Assembly (NCBI RefSeq): GCF_023278565.1
Contig: NC_064680.1
Location: 4,588,001 to 4,652,000 of the forward strand
From: Colletotrichum lupini
Taxonomy: Eukaryota; Ascomycota; Sordariomycetes; Glomerellales; Glomerellaceae
Length of the DNA stretch: 64,000 bases
Reading direction: 5' to 3'
The notes beneath the pieces are model-generated. The model did not search any database and was not told where the DNA came from. It was given only the letters and a program-made list of their open reading frames with translations. This document shows, in pieces, positions 12,374 through 24,617 of the stretch. A program made the position numbers and the translations under genes. Every line of letters starts with the position of its first letter. Position 1 is the first letter of the stretch.

Positions 12374-13233
12374 GTTCTGCTCTTCATAGTGGAGACATTG
12401 CTCAGGCCGTCGATGATAATAGAGAGAGCGCGAGACGATGCGTTGTTGTTGGCTTTGTGGAGTGGAGATGGTAGGTTTGCGAAGGCTGTGCCGAGAAAAG
12501 GTCAATGGGTTCAGACCATCCAAGTCGAGTCGAGACGAGCCAGAGCTTGTGATTGCGTCCCAGCGCCCGTTAATGCGCGATGACAGCTGAGCCCTCGAGC
12601 CTTGTATACCTAATTGTGTTGGAAGGGTTAACGCCGACGGGGAGTTAAATGGCAATGGAGAAAAGGATTGTGGCCGACGTCAGCGCGGTGCTGGGCATTG
12701 GATGTGGACAAGCCCCCTCGTCGGAGACAACGAGCAAGCTTCGAGGTGGCGTTGGAGCGCAGGGATTGCACTCAGCGCTAAGATCGGAACCGACGGGGTG
12801 TGACAGGTGCCCACCATGAGGTAATCTATGCAAGCATGGGCCTTAGATAGTCTCACCGATGCTCACCTGATCTCACCGACGCTCACCTTTGCTGCCCAAG
12901 ACAACACGGAGACTACCTATCCACCGAGGTTCACATCGTCCAGGTCTAAATGGATTCGATATGAATGGAGATAGGCTGCTTATTGCCAATAGACTTTTCT
13001 CCGCCGCAATCAAGCACGTCTAGTGACAAAACTCAAGGTTATCGCCAAGCTCATATGAGGATTGGATGTGTTGCTCCAAACTTCACACCTTATCAGCCGA
13101 CATGATGTTACTGCCACCGCCGGAGACGTTAAGATTTGAGAGCCAGGCACGATTTTATGGGATGCAAAAATTTTGGTAACTTTATTTGTGTAGGCCAATA
13201 TGCACTCGCTGTGTCACGTCAACTCATCACGTT
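12374..13233. other. Intergenic region between hydrolase and PIG-S genes
   Basis: About 860 bases holding the hydrolase promoter and the PIG-S 3' end. A short direct repeat, CTCACCGA plus GCTCACCT, occurs near 12852-12890. No gene is recognised. Confidence 0.4.
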
Positions 13234-14945
13234 CTAAAGCTTCTTTCTAGCTTCTGCCTCGGCTCTCTCTCGTCTCCGCTTTCTCCATGCCTTGATTTCA
13301 TTCAACAGACCCATCACGAGGGGCACTCCCACCGGCCCTAAAAGCGGCAGATAGACGGCAATTTTATGTTCGTCGGGGAAATATAGTTGTCCGACCATAC
13401 TCTTCTCGAAAAACGCTCGCTCGGCCTCGGCCTCAGCGATTCTAGCATGCTCCAACCCCTCGGGCCCGCCTAGGCTGGCGCACGCGAGCTCCAGATGATG
13501 CATGGTTTTGGTAACACCGTCTGCAACGTTGCGGGGAATGGATATAGACGGCAGTGCAAGTGACAGTCTTGCCAGGGAGCCCAGGGTAGAGGATGCACGT
13601 AGCAAGAGGTCTGCGGATCGGATGCGCGTGAGAGTCGAGAGCCGCAAAGGAAGAGAGCCTGACTGAGGAGTGCCAAGGAGTGACAGCAAGTGCCCAGCAA
13701 AGGTAAGCATAGGTTGTTTGAGTGTAGCAGCCGGTACATGTGACGTCGTCGGAGGCAGCGACAGAAGATAAACAGTTCCCCATTGCGGGATGAGCCAGGA
13801 CTGTGATGTCTCGGACCCCGAATCCAATCCAATTGTTTGATTTCCGACGAAGAGAAGGAAGTTTACCGTCGGCGCACCACCGATGGACGGCGAAAGGGGC
13901 CATTCGGCCGCGTTGATGAAGGAGGCAAGGTCGTCTTTGTTCAAAACCTGGGACTGCGCCCCTGGTGTTGCATACAGCTGCACCTGGGTATCTATCGTGA
14001 AGTTGTGGATGGGGCTCAACACATCAAGCATGGGCTTCATGTATGTTTGGATAGCTGCTTCGATGTCCCAGGTATTGGGGGCAGAGCCGCTAGTGAAGAG
14101 CGAGAAGCTCAAGTGGTACGTCGGTGAATATCGCAAAGAACGGGTGGTTCGCTTCGCCAGTGACTCGGCTGCCTCTGGCGACATCCCCTGAGGTCTCGCA
14201 TCAGAAGCTCCCGAGGCTGCTGAGAGAAGGTATGATATAATGGCTTGTTCTTCGGCGTAGGTAGTTCGCAATTCTTTCGCAATGTACGAAGCTAGAGCAG
14301 AAGAGGACGAAGTCGGTGACGGAATCGAATTCGGGGGATATGTGATGTCGAGAATAGGAGAGTGAGGGTTCAACGAGACTGTCGTGGAGTCCCCAGGGCT
14401 GAGGCGAATTGTCAGGGCGACCTGGGAGTCATCCTCAGGAACGACGTCGTCGCCGCCACGAGGCGCAAGCTGCAGACGGAGATGATGACCCGAGAAGTCG
14501 TTGAGATCATCGAGGGCATGTTGAGTAAGGCGAAGGAGGTTCTGCGCTTCCTGTTCCTGCAACTTGTTCGTTTGTACTGATATACGAAGAGGAAACACGG
14601 GACGGCAAGCCTACGCAAGTAGTCAGCGGGGTGCCCTCCCTCAACTTGTAAAGACGCCAGCTGGTAGGAGCCTACCTTTCCATCCGCCCATTGGACCATG
14701 CCGCTCAGAGGCAGGTTGGCGCGGTAGATGCTCGTTGTCATCCACCATATTGGCAGGCCGAGGAGAAGAACAATGGCCCAAAAGGCGGCTATGACAAACG
14801 ATCGCCGGCGCGCATCGGATGGCTTCTCGGGGGGCGGAGCCTTGCGGGACTCGGTCTGCAGCGGAGGGGCGGAGGTGGTGGATTGATCGGGGGTGAAGCT
14901 CGCACCGCTGGCTGCCGGGCTGCCCGCTTCGTCGTCAACAGGCAT
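13234..14945 (-). CDS. GPI transamidase subunit PIG-S / Gpi17
   Basis: Subunit of the ER-membrane GPI transamidase, which transfers preassembled GPI anchors to protein C-termini; PIG-S is non-catalytic. The protein has 548 residues from exons 14676-14945 and 13234-14610, split by a 65-base intron in phase 0. The family plan is present: a cytosolic polar N-terminus, a first membrane segment at about 49-70 (FVIAAFWAIVLLLGLPIWW), a large lumenal domain with DWS-like internal motifs (QSWLIPQWGTVY), and a C-terminal membrane segment followed by a basic KAWRKRRRER tail. Length matches fungal Gpi17 (about 530-560). The start at 14945 (MPVDDEAG) was chosen over an upstream in-frame Met that adds only low-complexity residues. 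Confidence 0.9.
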
Positions 14946-17936
14946 TTGATGAGCCTTTGCCGTGCGCGGCAATGTTCGGTAGAAGCTACGCAGCGGTCGT
15001 GAAGTTGAGCGTTGTAAGCTGCAGCAAGCAAGCCACAACGATCATGAGAGGTGGAATTCCAGCAAGGGGTATTCGCATACCTACCTCAGACAGGCCAGAG
15101 ATGCTTGACTCAGCAATGTCGCGCTTGAGGAGAGCTCCCGATAAGATAAGGAGCAAGTAGCCACGCAGCCACGTTAACCTTAACCTTAAGTGCTGCGCGC
15201 GGTCACGTGGATTATGCAACTGGAGAGTCGGATCGTAATAACCAGAATCTCTGTCTAACAAGGTCAGACAGCATCATTCCGCCTTGATGCCTGTCATCGT
15301 TACGGCATCAAGCCATAACTACGGATACCTACCTTGCCAGACCCTCGACACAATCATGGATTGGGAAGACGCCTGTGGTCCTACTTGTACGCTGTGCATC
15401 TGACTCTTGTTCGGCCACGAAATGAAGGCATTCCCAGATGTTCTTCACCACTCTCTACCCGCACTTTGGGTGTGGCTGTCACTATGCACGTCCGTCGGAT
15501 GCGAGTGCGATTGACGCCTGCGCCTCGGAGGCGAATAGACGTTATCTTTTCCGCTGTGACAACGCTGACGTGAGACGGTGGGATGAGCGGCAACGATCCA
15601 ATTCAGGGACAATTCAGGAGTCCGAGGCCCGATTTTTCCTCCTCGAGTCCGCTCCACCAACATGCAGAAGCGGAACCGGCATCGAATATTGTCGCCGATT
15701 CCTCCGACCCAAAATGTTGAGTGAGCTGACCATCAGCCGAGGAAGCGACCTACAGCTGCCCCTCCAATCTGCCGCAATGGCTGTCGTCTATTATCACGAA
15801 TCACTCGTGATCGTACCAAAAGAAAGAACAATGTTACCCTTTTAGGAAGGCGAACGTACTCGGAGTTTTGAAGCGAGCCTGGCGATCCCTTCGTAGTGCG
15901 GGAGCCAACAAAGTCTCCCAGCTCGGCATGCATACCCGGTTTCTCGATGGATCCGTCGTCGAGCCGAGTCAAGTCATTACGGCGACACGGCCCCAAAGAT
16001 AACCAGCTTGATGTGCTTTCCACTCCGCAACGTCTCTCAATAGACATTGGAAGAGAAACTCGCGATGGACCCCTGTTGCATCGAGCCGTCGTTCATGTGA
16101 GCTGATATAAGCAAACGTCCGCCACGAGTTGCACATATATGGCACTCCTTTCGAGTGCCTGCGGAAGACAATGTGTCAAGAGCCGCAGAGCCAAAGTCCA
16201 ACACCTCGGCAACCATTGCCAATGCAAAGTTCATCGGAAACGCAAACGTGCTATTCGATCTGTTACGAGCGGTCCGTAGCTGTCGAAAGAAAGAGAGAGA
16301 GAGAGAAAGCGAGCGGTAGGTTCGCTCCCGTCAAACCGGGTCGTCTGGACGAGGGATGCGGACAGCGGCAGGGGACCAGGACATGCATCTGGTCGACTGG
16401 GGGGGTCTGGCAATGGAAAGCAGGAACATGGAATGCAAGGAACAACCCCGCTCTCTTGCCGACGAATCGCAACTCGCCGTTGAAGAAGCATCCATCAAAG
16501 AGTCCAGAGACGTGCTGTTTAGCCTGCGTTTGCTGCCCACCCCTCCCGAATCGGTTACTCAAAACGACTTCTGGCGCAGAGTACGGACGCGAGGGCGCAC
16601 GAGCTTCAACAGATGCCGAGGCTCAAGCTTCGATTTGTTCTTCGTTTAGCCCAGTTTGGCAGGCCAGGCCAAGCCTGGCGATGCAGCGAGCACCACAAAT
16701 GCAACGCAAACCAACGAGCTGCAAGCCTGCACTCGATCTGCGGCTGCTGGCTGGCCTCCTCTCTCCACACTTCCACAGGACTATTGCGACCTCAGCATGC
16801 AGGCGAAAGTATCCGTACCGTGATGGGCGAGCTAAGGAGAACTTGATACCGCACTCGCACAGCACGGCGCGCCCAGAGAGGCCAGCAATGCCATCCTTGG
16901 ATCCATCTTCACAACCCAGCCATTGCCTGCGACGGGCCAAGCACACGGAAAGCAAAAGCATAGCTAGCATTACGCAGTAGAGCTGCCACCGTCGACTTAC
17001 ACCGAGGCCAAAAGTCAACCTGCCAGTTCCACAAGCGCGTGCAGCTGCACCACGAGCAAGCACCAGTGCCAACACAAGCGCCAACGTGACAGTCGTAGCT
17101 GGTCATATTCCTCGGTTGTCGAGAAGGACTGTCATGCCAGGACCTTGTCCACCGTCGATTCATCGTTGATCAAGAGCTTTCTCCGCCACCCCAACCCTGG
17201 TCCAGGGCCCCATAGAAGAATATTCTCCATTGTCCCGCCCATCTGGTCGCCAAGTTGTACCCAGTCAAAGAGGTACTCCATACATGGGCTCCCACATCCC
17301 AACAGCCGACTATTGAGGTCACTGCTTCCCAGGAAGTACCGCACCGAGTACGGATACTGTTTGGCGAGAATCGGAGGTGGGTGCAAAAGGTGCTGCTGCG
17401 TCGTGTTGTGTCGTGTCGTGTCGTGTTGTGCATGATAGAACCGACAGGTAGTTTTATCCCATCTTTTCCCCCCCGTACGGGTCCCTCAAACCAGGGACGA
17501 CACATCCCAATGCCGACTGCAACACAGGCTTTCTACTTTTTAAACCCTTTCTTATCTTGTGACAGCCTCGACAGGCCGTTACAAATACCTATCCTCACCC
17601 ACACCCTCGCGCAATTGGCTCACTGCATCTTTTGTCTGTGAAGTCTCGACTACGTTGCCCTTCCTCCAAGCTATCCTTACTCGACGAGGACTTCCAGTCT
17701 ATACGAGCACGGCCTTGAAGCTCTCTTTACAAGCTACAGCTCCAGACAACACTACTGATTCCGAGTCTCACACACACCGAACCAACACCCAGGCGCACAA
17801 TCAAGACAACTAGCCACTCTCCGCCTCCCTGCCAATCGGCCTTCTCATCTCTCTACGAACACCAACATAACTCTCAGCCTTTGGGACGAATCACCTCTAG
17901 CCGGATCCAAATACTGGCCACTTGGCCAAAGTGAAA
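14946..17936. other. Gene-free region before FAT1 gene
   Basis: Three kilobases without a supported gene. Open frames on both strands up to 283 codons lack any family resemblance. A pentamer repeat of GTCGT/GTTGT type lies at about 17399-17430. Pyrimidine- and CA-rich sequence from about 17560 to 17936 looks like the FAT1 leader. Three copies of the 9-mer TACGGATAC (either strand) occur at 15320, 16809 and 17349. Confidence 0.45.
17399..17430 (+). repeat. Short GTCGT/GTTGT tandem repeat
   Basis: Pentamer units GTCGT and GTTGT alternate over about 30 bases. It is probably a polymorphic simple repeat in the upstream region of the FAT1-type gene. Confidence 0.7.
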
Positions 17937-20126
17937 ATGCCTGGTGAGTGAGCTTTCCCCAACTGCCAATTTTTCCTCCAATGCTCCCACTCTGTCGTCA
18001 TGACTATTTGGCCCTGCTTGAGACCCCCGCCAAGACAAATACAAACCACCGTAAAGGAGACCGACCTCTGGCACACATCCAATGCGCCGCAATCGCGCAT
18101 TACATCAGCCTGCCTCGGCACAGCCATCTGCACAAAACATCGTTGGGGGCCGATCGCGCTGACTTGTTTCGTTTCCTCACCGTTTAGTCCCGCTCGCACT
18201 CGCTCTGCCGGCTGCAGCCGCAGCTTATTCGTACATCAATGCTCGCCTTTCTTTGTGGTACGACAGAAAGCTGCTTTCATGTGCGCTACCCGCAACCCTT
18301 TCGGCTCTGTGGCGCGAGCGAACGGACCGGTTGAACCAGTTTTACGTCCTCGAACAAGCGGCACAGAACAAATCGTCTGCCAATCGCACGTTCATCATCT
18401 TCGAGGGCAAAACATACACCTATCGCGAGACTTACGAGCAAGTCCTGAAATACGGCACCTGGTTGAGGGAACACCACGGCGTCAAGCCCAAGGACGTTGT
18501 CGCCATCAACTTCCAGAACTCCGACGTTTTCGTTTTCCTATGGCTCGGCTTGTGGTCCATTGGCGCGAAGCCAGCCTTCATCAACTACAATTTGACTGGC
18601 AAACCGCTAGCTCACTGCGCCAAGGCCGCGAAGACGAAACTGATGCTGATTGACCCCAACGTCGCCGCCAATGTCACTGAAGATGTGAGGAGTGAGCTGA
18701 GCACCGTGGAGTTCGTGGTGCTCGATGAGAGCTTGCACAGAGAAATCGACACCGTTAAGCCCAGGCGTGCTCCCGACTCTGATCGGTCAGAGAGCCAGTA
18801 TCAGAATCTGGCGATCCTGATTTACACATCAGGAACAACGGGCATGCCCAAACCCGCCATTGTGTCCTGGGCGAAATGCATCGTCGGTGGTGTTTTCACA
18901 TCAAGATTCACCAGCAACTCTCCCAATGACGTCTTCTACACTGTAAGTCAAACCATCAACCCACCATGGACCCCAAACTAACAGGAATCTAGTCTATGCC
19001 GTTGTATCACAGCTCCGCGGCCCTGCTAGGATTCGGCAATACCCTCGAGGCGGGTGGTACGATTTGCATAGGAAGGAAGTTCTCGACCAAGGTTTTCTGG
19101 GAGGAGGTTCGCTCCTCCAAGGCCACCATCATCCAGTACGTTGGCGAGACCTGCAGGTACTTGCTTGCAGCTGCCCCACAAGTCGACCCCGTCACCGGTG
19201 AAAGTCTCGACAAGAAGCACAATGTTCGGGTAGCTTTTGGCAATGGCCTGCGACCGGACGTGTGGAACAGGTTCAAGGAGAGGTTCGGCATCGACACCAT
19301 TGCCGAATTCTACGCCGCCACCGAGGGCTCATTTGGAACCTGGAATTTGAGCCGAAACGACTTTGCCAAGGGCGCTGTTGGACGAAACGGCACCCTGTAC
19401 AGCGTCGTCATGGGCCTCGACGTTGCCCTCGCCGAGATGGATGAGAATAACGAGGAGCCTTGGAGGGACAGGAAGACGGGTCTGTGCAGGCCTGCCAAGG
19501 CTGGTGAGCCAGGAGAGCTCATGTTCAGACTCTCGCCCGACGACCTCAACCGCCGCTTCCAGGGTTACTACGGCAATCCAGACGCAACAAAGGCAAAGGT
19601 CTTGCGAAACGTCTTCAAAAAGGGAGATGCCTGGTTCAGGACGGGCGACGTGGTCCGCTGGGACAGCGAAGGAAGACTCTACTTCACCGACCGTATTGGC
19701 GATACGTTCCGCTGGAAGAGTGAAAACGTGTCGACACAAGAGGTTGGCGAGGCCGTTGGCTCACACCCATTGGTACAAGAGGCCAATGTCTACGGTGTTG
19801 AGCTGCCCAACCACGACGGACGCGCAGGGTGTGCTGCCGTTGTCCTCCAGGGCCAACCATCCGAGGAGGTGCTGAGGAGCATTGCGCAGCACGTGAAGCA
19901 GTCACTACCCAAGTATGCTTTGCCCATCTTCCTGCGAGTCATGCCTCCCGAGGCTATGCAAACGACGGGTACGAACAAGCAGCAGAAGCACGGTCTCCGA
20001 TCCCAGGGTGTCAGGCCGGGCGGCACGGACGCCGCTGGCGAAGTGTATTGGTTGAAGAACAACACCTACGAGCCTTTCTCTGGGCGGGATTGGGATGAAC
20101 TCAACGGTGGACGGGTGAAGCTGTAG
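17937..20126 (+). CDS. FAT1: Fat1-type fatty acid transporter / very-long-chain acyl-CoA synthetase
   Basis: Imports and activates long and very-long-chain fatty acids by forming acyl-CoA from ATP, CoA and fatty acid (FATP family). It is expected at plasma membrane, ER, lipid droplets or peroxisomes. The 631-residue protein comes from exons 17937-17943, 18188-18942 and 18993-20126. The seven-base first exon (ATGCCTG) is supported because joining it gives MPVPLALALPAAAAA, a hydrophobic N-terminal anchor usual for the family. Motifs: the AMP-binding P-loop IYTSGTTGMPKPA at about 214-226, YAATEGS near 361, and the FATP/VLACS signature YFTDRIGDTFRWKSENVST from about 484. The first intron is long (244 bases). 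A fungal pyrimidine-rich leader precedes it. Confidence 0.93.
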
Positions 20127-20885
20127 ATTCCTATTCTTGGGACTGTTTTACTGCAAGCGAGATACCACTTTCTTACTTACTTCATTCGCTTAGAACATAG
20201 CTAGTTGACATATTATACTCAACACCTCATACACAACCTTGACCCTTCCCCATGAAAGCTGATGTCTCAATGCCTTTCAAGAATGGAGTCTACGTAACTA
20301 ACCTTGGGCTGCCATCGCTGACGATCAAGCGCAGTCTATTCCTTGGCCGGGGTACAAAATCTTCCAGAGGTAATGGGATGGCGAGTTCGAACGGCTAGCT
20401 GCGCCGTTCCTTGACATCTTAGTTACTCAAGGTAAAGAAAGGCAATGCGGAGCCGACTCGAAGAGTGTCCAAGCTACTTAGTTTTTCCATGATTTCGATT
20501 TCGAATTGACAAAGACACGTACAAAGTACATCTTTGTATCTGTTCAGTTATCCGGTCAACCGGATTATGTACTGTAGAGAACCATGGAATCGTTATTCAC
20601 GATGTTTTAATCCCACTTCAGCCATCTTCACTACTTCGCGTGATCCCTCGTAGATGATTCACGATACAGACAGTGGAAAGTATATAGACCCGAGATGTTT
20701 CGACCCATCAAAGCCAATTCTTTCTACATCGTCACAGACAGCTTCAATACACTAGCATTTCTCGATCTTTCTCAACATCATACATCTACCTCACCACAGA
20801 ACAACATATTAGAACAGCTTACCTCGATCTTTTTCCATATTTTACACTCACCTCACTCACCACCCACACCAATATAGTACACAAG
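20127..20885. other. Intergenic region with promoter of small gene
   Basis: This holds the FAT1 3' region and, from about 20.6 kb, promoter-like sequence for the small candidate gene: TATATAG at 20681-20687, then a CA/CT-rich leader of about 200 bases. Confidence 0.45.
20681..20687 (+). promoter_or_regulatory. TATA box candidate of small gene
   Basis: TATATAG lies about 200 bases before the ATG at 20886. A long A/C/T-rich leader free of upstream ATG-dense coding follows, as in many well-expressed fungal genes. Confidence 0.4.
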
Positions 20886-21026
20886 ATGCCTCAGTCTTCG
20901 TCATCCACCAGACCCAAAATGAACATTACGATCAAGACGGACGTCAAAGTGACGGACAGCAAGAACAATGATCCTCCTTCGCCCAACACTGATCCCCCTA
21001 CTCCTCCGGCTAGCCCTCCCCGCTGA
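20886..21026 (+). CDS. Candidate small protein, 46 residues
   Basis: Unspliced frame of 46 codons plus TGA. The start context ACACAAGATGCC is near ideal for fungi, and a TATA box plus CA-rich leader precede it. The N-terminal half is Ser/Thr/Lys-rich and polar, with the segment MNITIKTDVKVTDSKNN. The C-terminal third is a proline-rich tail with repeated PPSP/DPPTPP/SPPR. It has no signal peptide, no membrane segment and no cysteine. I do not recognise a family. Small Pro/Ser-rich cytosolic proteins with strong promoters are known in fungi as stress- or development-induced transcripts, but that is analogy only. It converges on the alpha/beta hydrolase gene 190 bases away. Confidence 0.4.
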   Translation: MPQSSSSTRPKMNITIKTDVKVTDSKNNDPPSPNTDPPTPPASPPR

Positions 21027-21214
21027 ATGGAGTTGAGGGAAACGGCGCATAACCGGAGATACCAGAGCGTCGATGCTCACACAGTATTCAAGGCTTCCTG
21101 GAGCCAGTAGGAGAGACGCACAGCTATAACAGAAATAGTGCATAGTCACCAGTAACACAATAAATATCACATACCAAACTGACCACTTTGACATCCGCGA
21201 CGAATACCCAGCCT

Positions 21215-22201
21215 TCAATCTGTCTCCCTCAACAGGCTCGCCAGAGTAGACATAACCTCGTCCGCCTTGCGCACCACGAGACTAACATGCCCCTCCCCCT
21301 CCACAAACCTTACCTCCGCTCCAGGCACACACTCCGCCGCCCGTTCCGCAAGACCAACCGGCACATTCACATCCTCCCTCCCATGCCACCAAACCATCTC
21401 CCCAGCCTCAACCTCAAGCTCCGCAATCTCGAACCCCCAATAACTCCCCGCCAACTTGACATCCCAAGCCGGGCCCCATCCCCCAGGCAAAACAGCATCC
21501 CGCACACTAGCAAGCATAGCAGACCGGACCCCGCCAACATCCCCGTCCAACACCTCCCGATCAACCTCCGACCTCGTCTTCAAATCCTCCAGCACGATCT
21601 CCTCAAACCTCCCGGGTCTTGCCTCGTCTCTCGCCGCCCTGCCCAGCGACATCTCCATACCCCACGCCACGACCGGCGCGATCCACGGTGCTACGGTCAA
21701 CATCACCCGTCCCTGGAGGAGCATGCCGGCGTACCCGAGCTCAGGGGGGTATAACCCCGAACAAACTCCCGCGGTCACGAGCCTTTCGCGCGGGATGGCT
21801 TTCCAACATGCAAAAACATACGGTGCGCCCCCCGATAGACCCAGGACCCCGAACCGGGGAATCTGAAAATGATCTGCGAAGGCGAGGACGTCAGCGGGCC
21901 AGTCCAGGATGCGCCTGTTGGGTTGGAACGTGGAGCCGGCGTGGCCTGGTCGATCGAGGGCGATGATTTGGACGGCGTGGCGGCGCGCGGCTTGGTGAAA
22001 GATTGAGGCCTCTTCGTGGCTGCTGGGGAAGCCGTGGACGTAGAGTAGCACGGCCAACGCCAGACGGGGTTGGTTTTGTTGCGTGGGCGATGGGGTGGTG
22101 TGGAATGTCTCTGCGCCGGCGCCAAAGACTGCAAAGCTTAGGGTGCGGCCGTCTGGGAGGCTGAAGGTTTTTGTTTCGGCTTTTGTGTAGTTTGGATCCA
22201 T
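21215..22201 (-). CDS. Alpha/beta hydrolase (epoxide hydrolase/esterase-like)
   Basis: Predicted soluble alpha/beta-fold hydrolase, 328 residues, unspliced. A short beta-hairpin start (ETKTFSLPDGRTLSF) is followed by the oxyanion-side motif VHGFPSS, the strand LDRPGHAGS, and the nucleophile elbow LGLSGGAPY with Ser123. Further on are an acid candidate in HGREDVNVP and the catalytic His in EGEGHVSL near the C-terminus. This order matches proline-iminopeptidase/esterase-type hydrolases. The start at 22201 (MDPNYTK) was preferred over the in-frame Met 63 bases upstream because the extra residues are low complexity. It is divergent from the peroxiredoxin gene, 2.4 kb away. Substrate unknown. Confidence 0.85.
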   Translation of the reverse strand: MDPNYTKAETKTFSLPDGRTLSFAVFGAGAETFHTTPSPTQQNQPRLALAVLLYVHGFPSSHEEASIFHQAARRHAVQIIALDRPGHAGSTFQPNRRILDWPADVLAFADHFQIPRFGVLGLSGGAPYVFACWKAIPRERLVTAGVCSGLYPPELGYAGMLLQGRVMLTVAPWIAPVVAWGMEMSLGRAARDEARPGRFEEIVLEDLKTRSEVDREVLDGDVGGVRSAMLASVRDAVLPGGWGPAWDVKLAGSYWGFEIAELEVEAGEMVWWHGREDVNVPVGLAERAAECVPGAEVRFVEGEGHVSLVVRKADEVMSTLASLLRETD

Positions 22202-24351
22202 GGTTCTGGTTTGGGTATGGCTGGTATGGTATGGGGGTTCTAGAGACTGATGTTTTCCAACCACCAGTGAAGAGTGTTCCCGTTGTAGTTGATGTCGATA
22301 TCGATATCGATGCCGATGCCGACCTTCTCCTCAGGCTGAGTCTTTTTTTCTTCCTACTTGTTCCCGGTATAGCAAATTGTCGTCTTTGTCCGGTCAAAGA
22401 ACGTAGAAGGGCGTCCGATATTAGGAGGGATTCCAAGAGTGGCATTCTTACGGAGGTCAGCTCCGTCTGCACAAGGCAGCAGCATTTTGCCATGGACCCC
22501 CGTCAATTCGACCTTGAAACTTCCAGCTCACGACTCAGCTGTCAAGCTTCCGTGTCTCTGCTGTAGTCTTGTCCAGAGCAAACCACAGGTTGAGGCGCGT
22601 GAGAACGCTGATGATCCTTCCTAGTGGCGCAGCATTTTACCGAGATGATTGACGCCCGTCAAATTGCGTTTCTACTTTCACTAGAAAGCAGTGGCACGTT
22701 GAGACTAGATAGGATTCCAACGAAGCATTGTCGACGGGCGTTGGCCGTAGGGAATAAGAATCCCCCCTCGTCATTGTGACACTTGTCTCGACCATGATGG
22801 GTTTGGAAATGAAATGGTTTTTGGGTAGTCTTGAAGATTCTCCGTTCTTTGCCAGGTAGCGACAACCCGGGCTAGGAGACGGGCAAGTCAACCCTTGATT
22901 CCTTGGCAGATGGCAGAGGAAGGTATACAGGCATACAGGCACCGGGGACAGTATGGATGCCAACGCTCATCTTGTAGCCATAATTGCAGATGTGGTCAGC
23001 AGGGAAGCCAAGCCCTTGAGGGCTTCCACGACAGATTTGTAATCCAGAGAGTGCCAGAGAGAGATACTCGACAGAAGTAACATGACACACTAGAGGGTAA
23101 ATACAGGTTACCCATCTCCACGATGCTCCAGGATGGATGTCCTTTTTGAGCCCGGGGATCGGCAGCCGGCAGTCGGCGCGGGAACGGAGGAGGTCGGCGA
23201 TGTGAGTGGGACCGTGAGACGGGAGGGGCATCGGTTGTCGGCGATGGCGTGCGAGGAGCTACCGGGGTGGTGGATGGCACGATGGGTAAGCTTTGGGGTA
23301 CGGAGCACCACGATTCGGGTACCCTTGATGCCGTGGCACCTCGTAGGATTCTTCTTTTGTGATGGTTCGATGTGCGGCGTGGATGATGTGGTGACCAAGC
23401 AGTGGGGGGTCAGTGAGCTGGAGGTTGTCGACTGGATTGCACCACTGATCGTCGCTGGACGTTTTTCTGTAAGCCATACATACTATACGTATCTCAAGGC
23501 TCAATGGGGAGTAGATATGTTTGGGCTACTCGGTACATTTGTATATATCTCGGGCTTCACACACTGCTAAAGAATATCTACGGCATCACATAACAAGACG
23601 GGAGGTGACGACCAAAGTGGACCGCATCCTTGAGCTCCCAGATAAGAAAACAATACTCCGTAGAGACAGTGACACACTCTGCCTTATTCCCTGGAGGCTG
23701 GAGCACTTCCTAGCGGGTTAGCCTCTCCAGATAGCGCCGTAAGGGTTCTCCCAAAGGGGCCGAGTAGGCGTCTTCTTCACTGCAGTTGGGATGTGATTTC
23801 TCATGATGTGCCCTGAGCCAAGGATGATGTAATCGAGCACGCCATCGAGTCTAGCCGATTTCGGACTTGGAGGGGTAAAAGTGACCTCTGCAAAAGTGAA
23901 AATCACAGCCCCTCCAACGCGGGGCAAAAAGTTGAAGGAGCTTGCCGTTCGTCGTTGAGGGAACAACGTGCCAGTTTGGGGGGGGGGGAGACACGGGTAC
24001 AAAGACAAATCATTTCTTTGCTAAGGTAGAGAGGATACCCGTCACCCAGCAGATTCCGTGGCTTTCTACGGGTTGCCAATGCCAATGCTGGGTGATATGA
24101 CGCTTCATTGGGGGCATATGCTGAGAGTTGTAATCAAGCTGGATCGCGTAGGTTGCATGAGCTTGGCACTTCGGCGACCATATCGTCAAACCGGAGACAA
24201 GGTAATACTGCGAGACCAAAGAAACAAACAACGGAGAAATAGGCAACATCAAGGCAAAAGTCAAAGGCTGGAAAATAGGGAAACAGGCCTTCAAGATGAT
24301 GTACATAGTCAGTGTCGGGCAAACAAAGGTAGTAGTACTCCGAGACCAAGG

Positions 24352-24356
24352 AGGGG
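24352..24356 (+). promoter_or_regulatory. STRE-like AGGGG element
   Basis: AGGGG in GGAGGGGACAA lies about 265 bases before the peroxiredoxin start. Such elements bind Msn2-type zinc fingers in stress responses. The five-base match is weak on its own; the link to an antioxidant gene is inference. Confidence 0.25.
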
Positions 24357-24480
24357 ACAAACTGGAGAGGTACCTTTGAGAACGGGAAAGCTGCGGGAAG
24401 CTGAGAAAAAGGTACAGAGGTACGAAAACGGCCGGGCTTTGTACGTTACTCTGGACTGTGCCTGGGGCGCGGCTTCGAGC

Positions 24481-24488
24481 TATATATT
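24481..24488 (+). promoter_or_regulatory. TATA box of peroxiredoxin gene
   Basis: TATATATT lies about 130 bases before the ATG at 24618. It is followed by a C/T-rich stretch with CACACC and CATACC strings typical of fungal transcription starts. Confidence 0.55.
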
Positions 24489-24617
24489 ACACCTCGACTC
24501 CCACACCATCTACCGCAGCCTTCCCCATTGCTGTTTCTTTTGCTCCTTGTTCTCTTCCCATACCATATACCCCTTCACACATACATCTTCTCATACTCTA
24601 CAAAGAAGACAGACACA

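Larger units (their letters stand above)
22202..24617. other. Divergent intergenic region between hydrolase and peroxiredoxin
   Basis: Shared upstream space of 2.4 kb with no supported gene. Small frames such as 23133-23570 have no family features. A run of G (about 23982-23991) and one TACTCCGTA 9-mer (23654-23662) are present. Promoter elements for the peroxiredoxin lie at its right end. Confidence 0.45.

Noticed and set aside
16129..16980. 283-codon plus-strand open frame before FAT1
   Set aside because: No recognisable family, no fungal codon bias, and competing frames of similar quality on the other strand.
23133..23570. 145-codon plus-strand frame
   Set aside because: Trp/Val-rich with no family resemblance; lies in a plain intergenic region.
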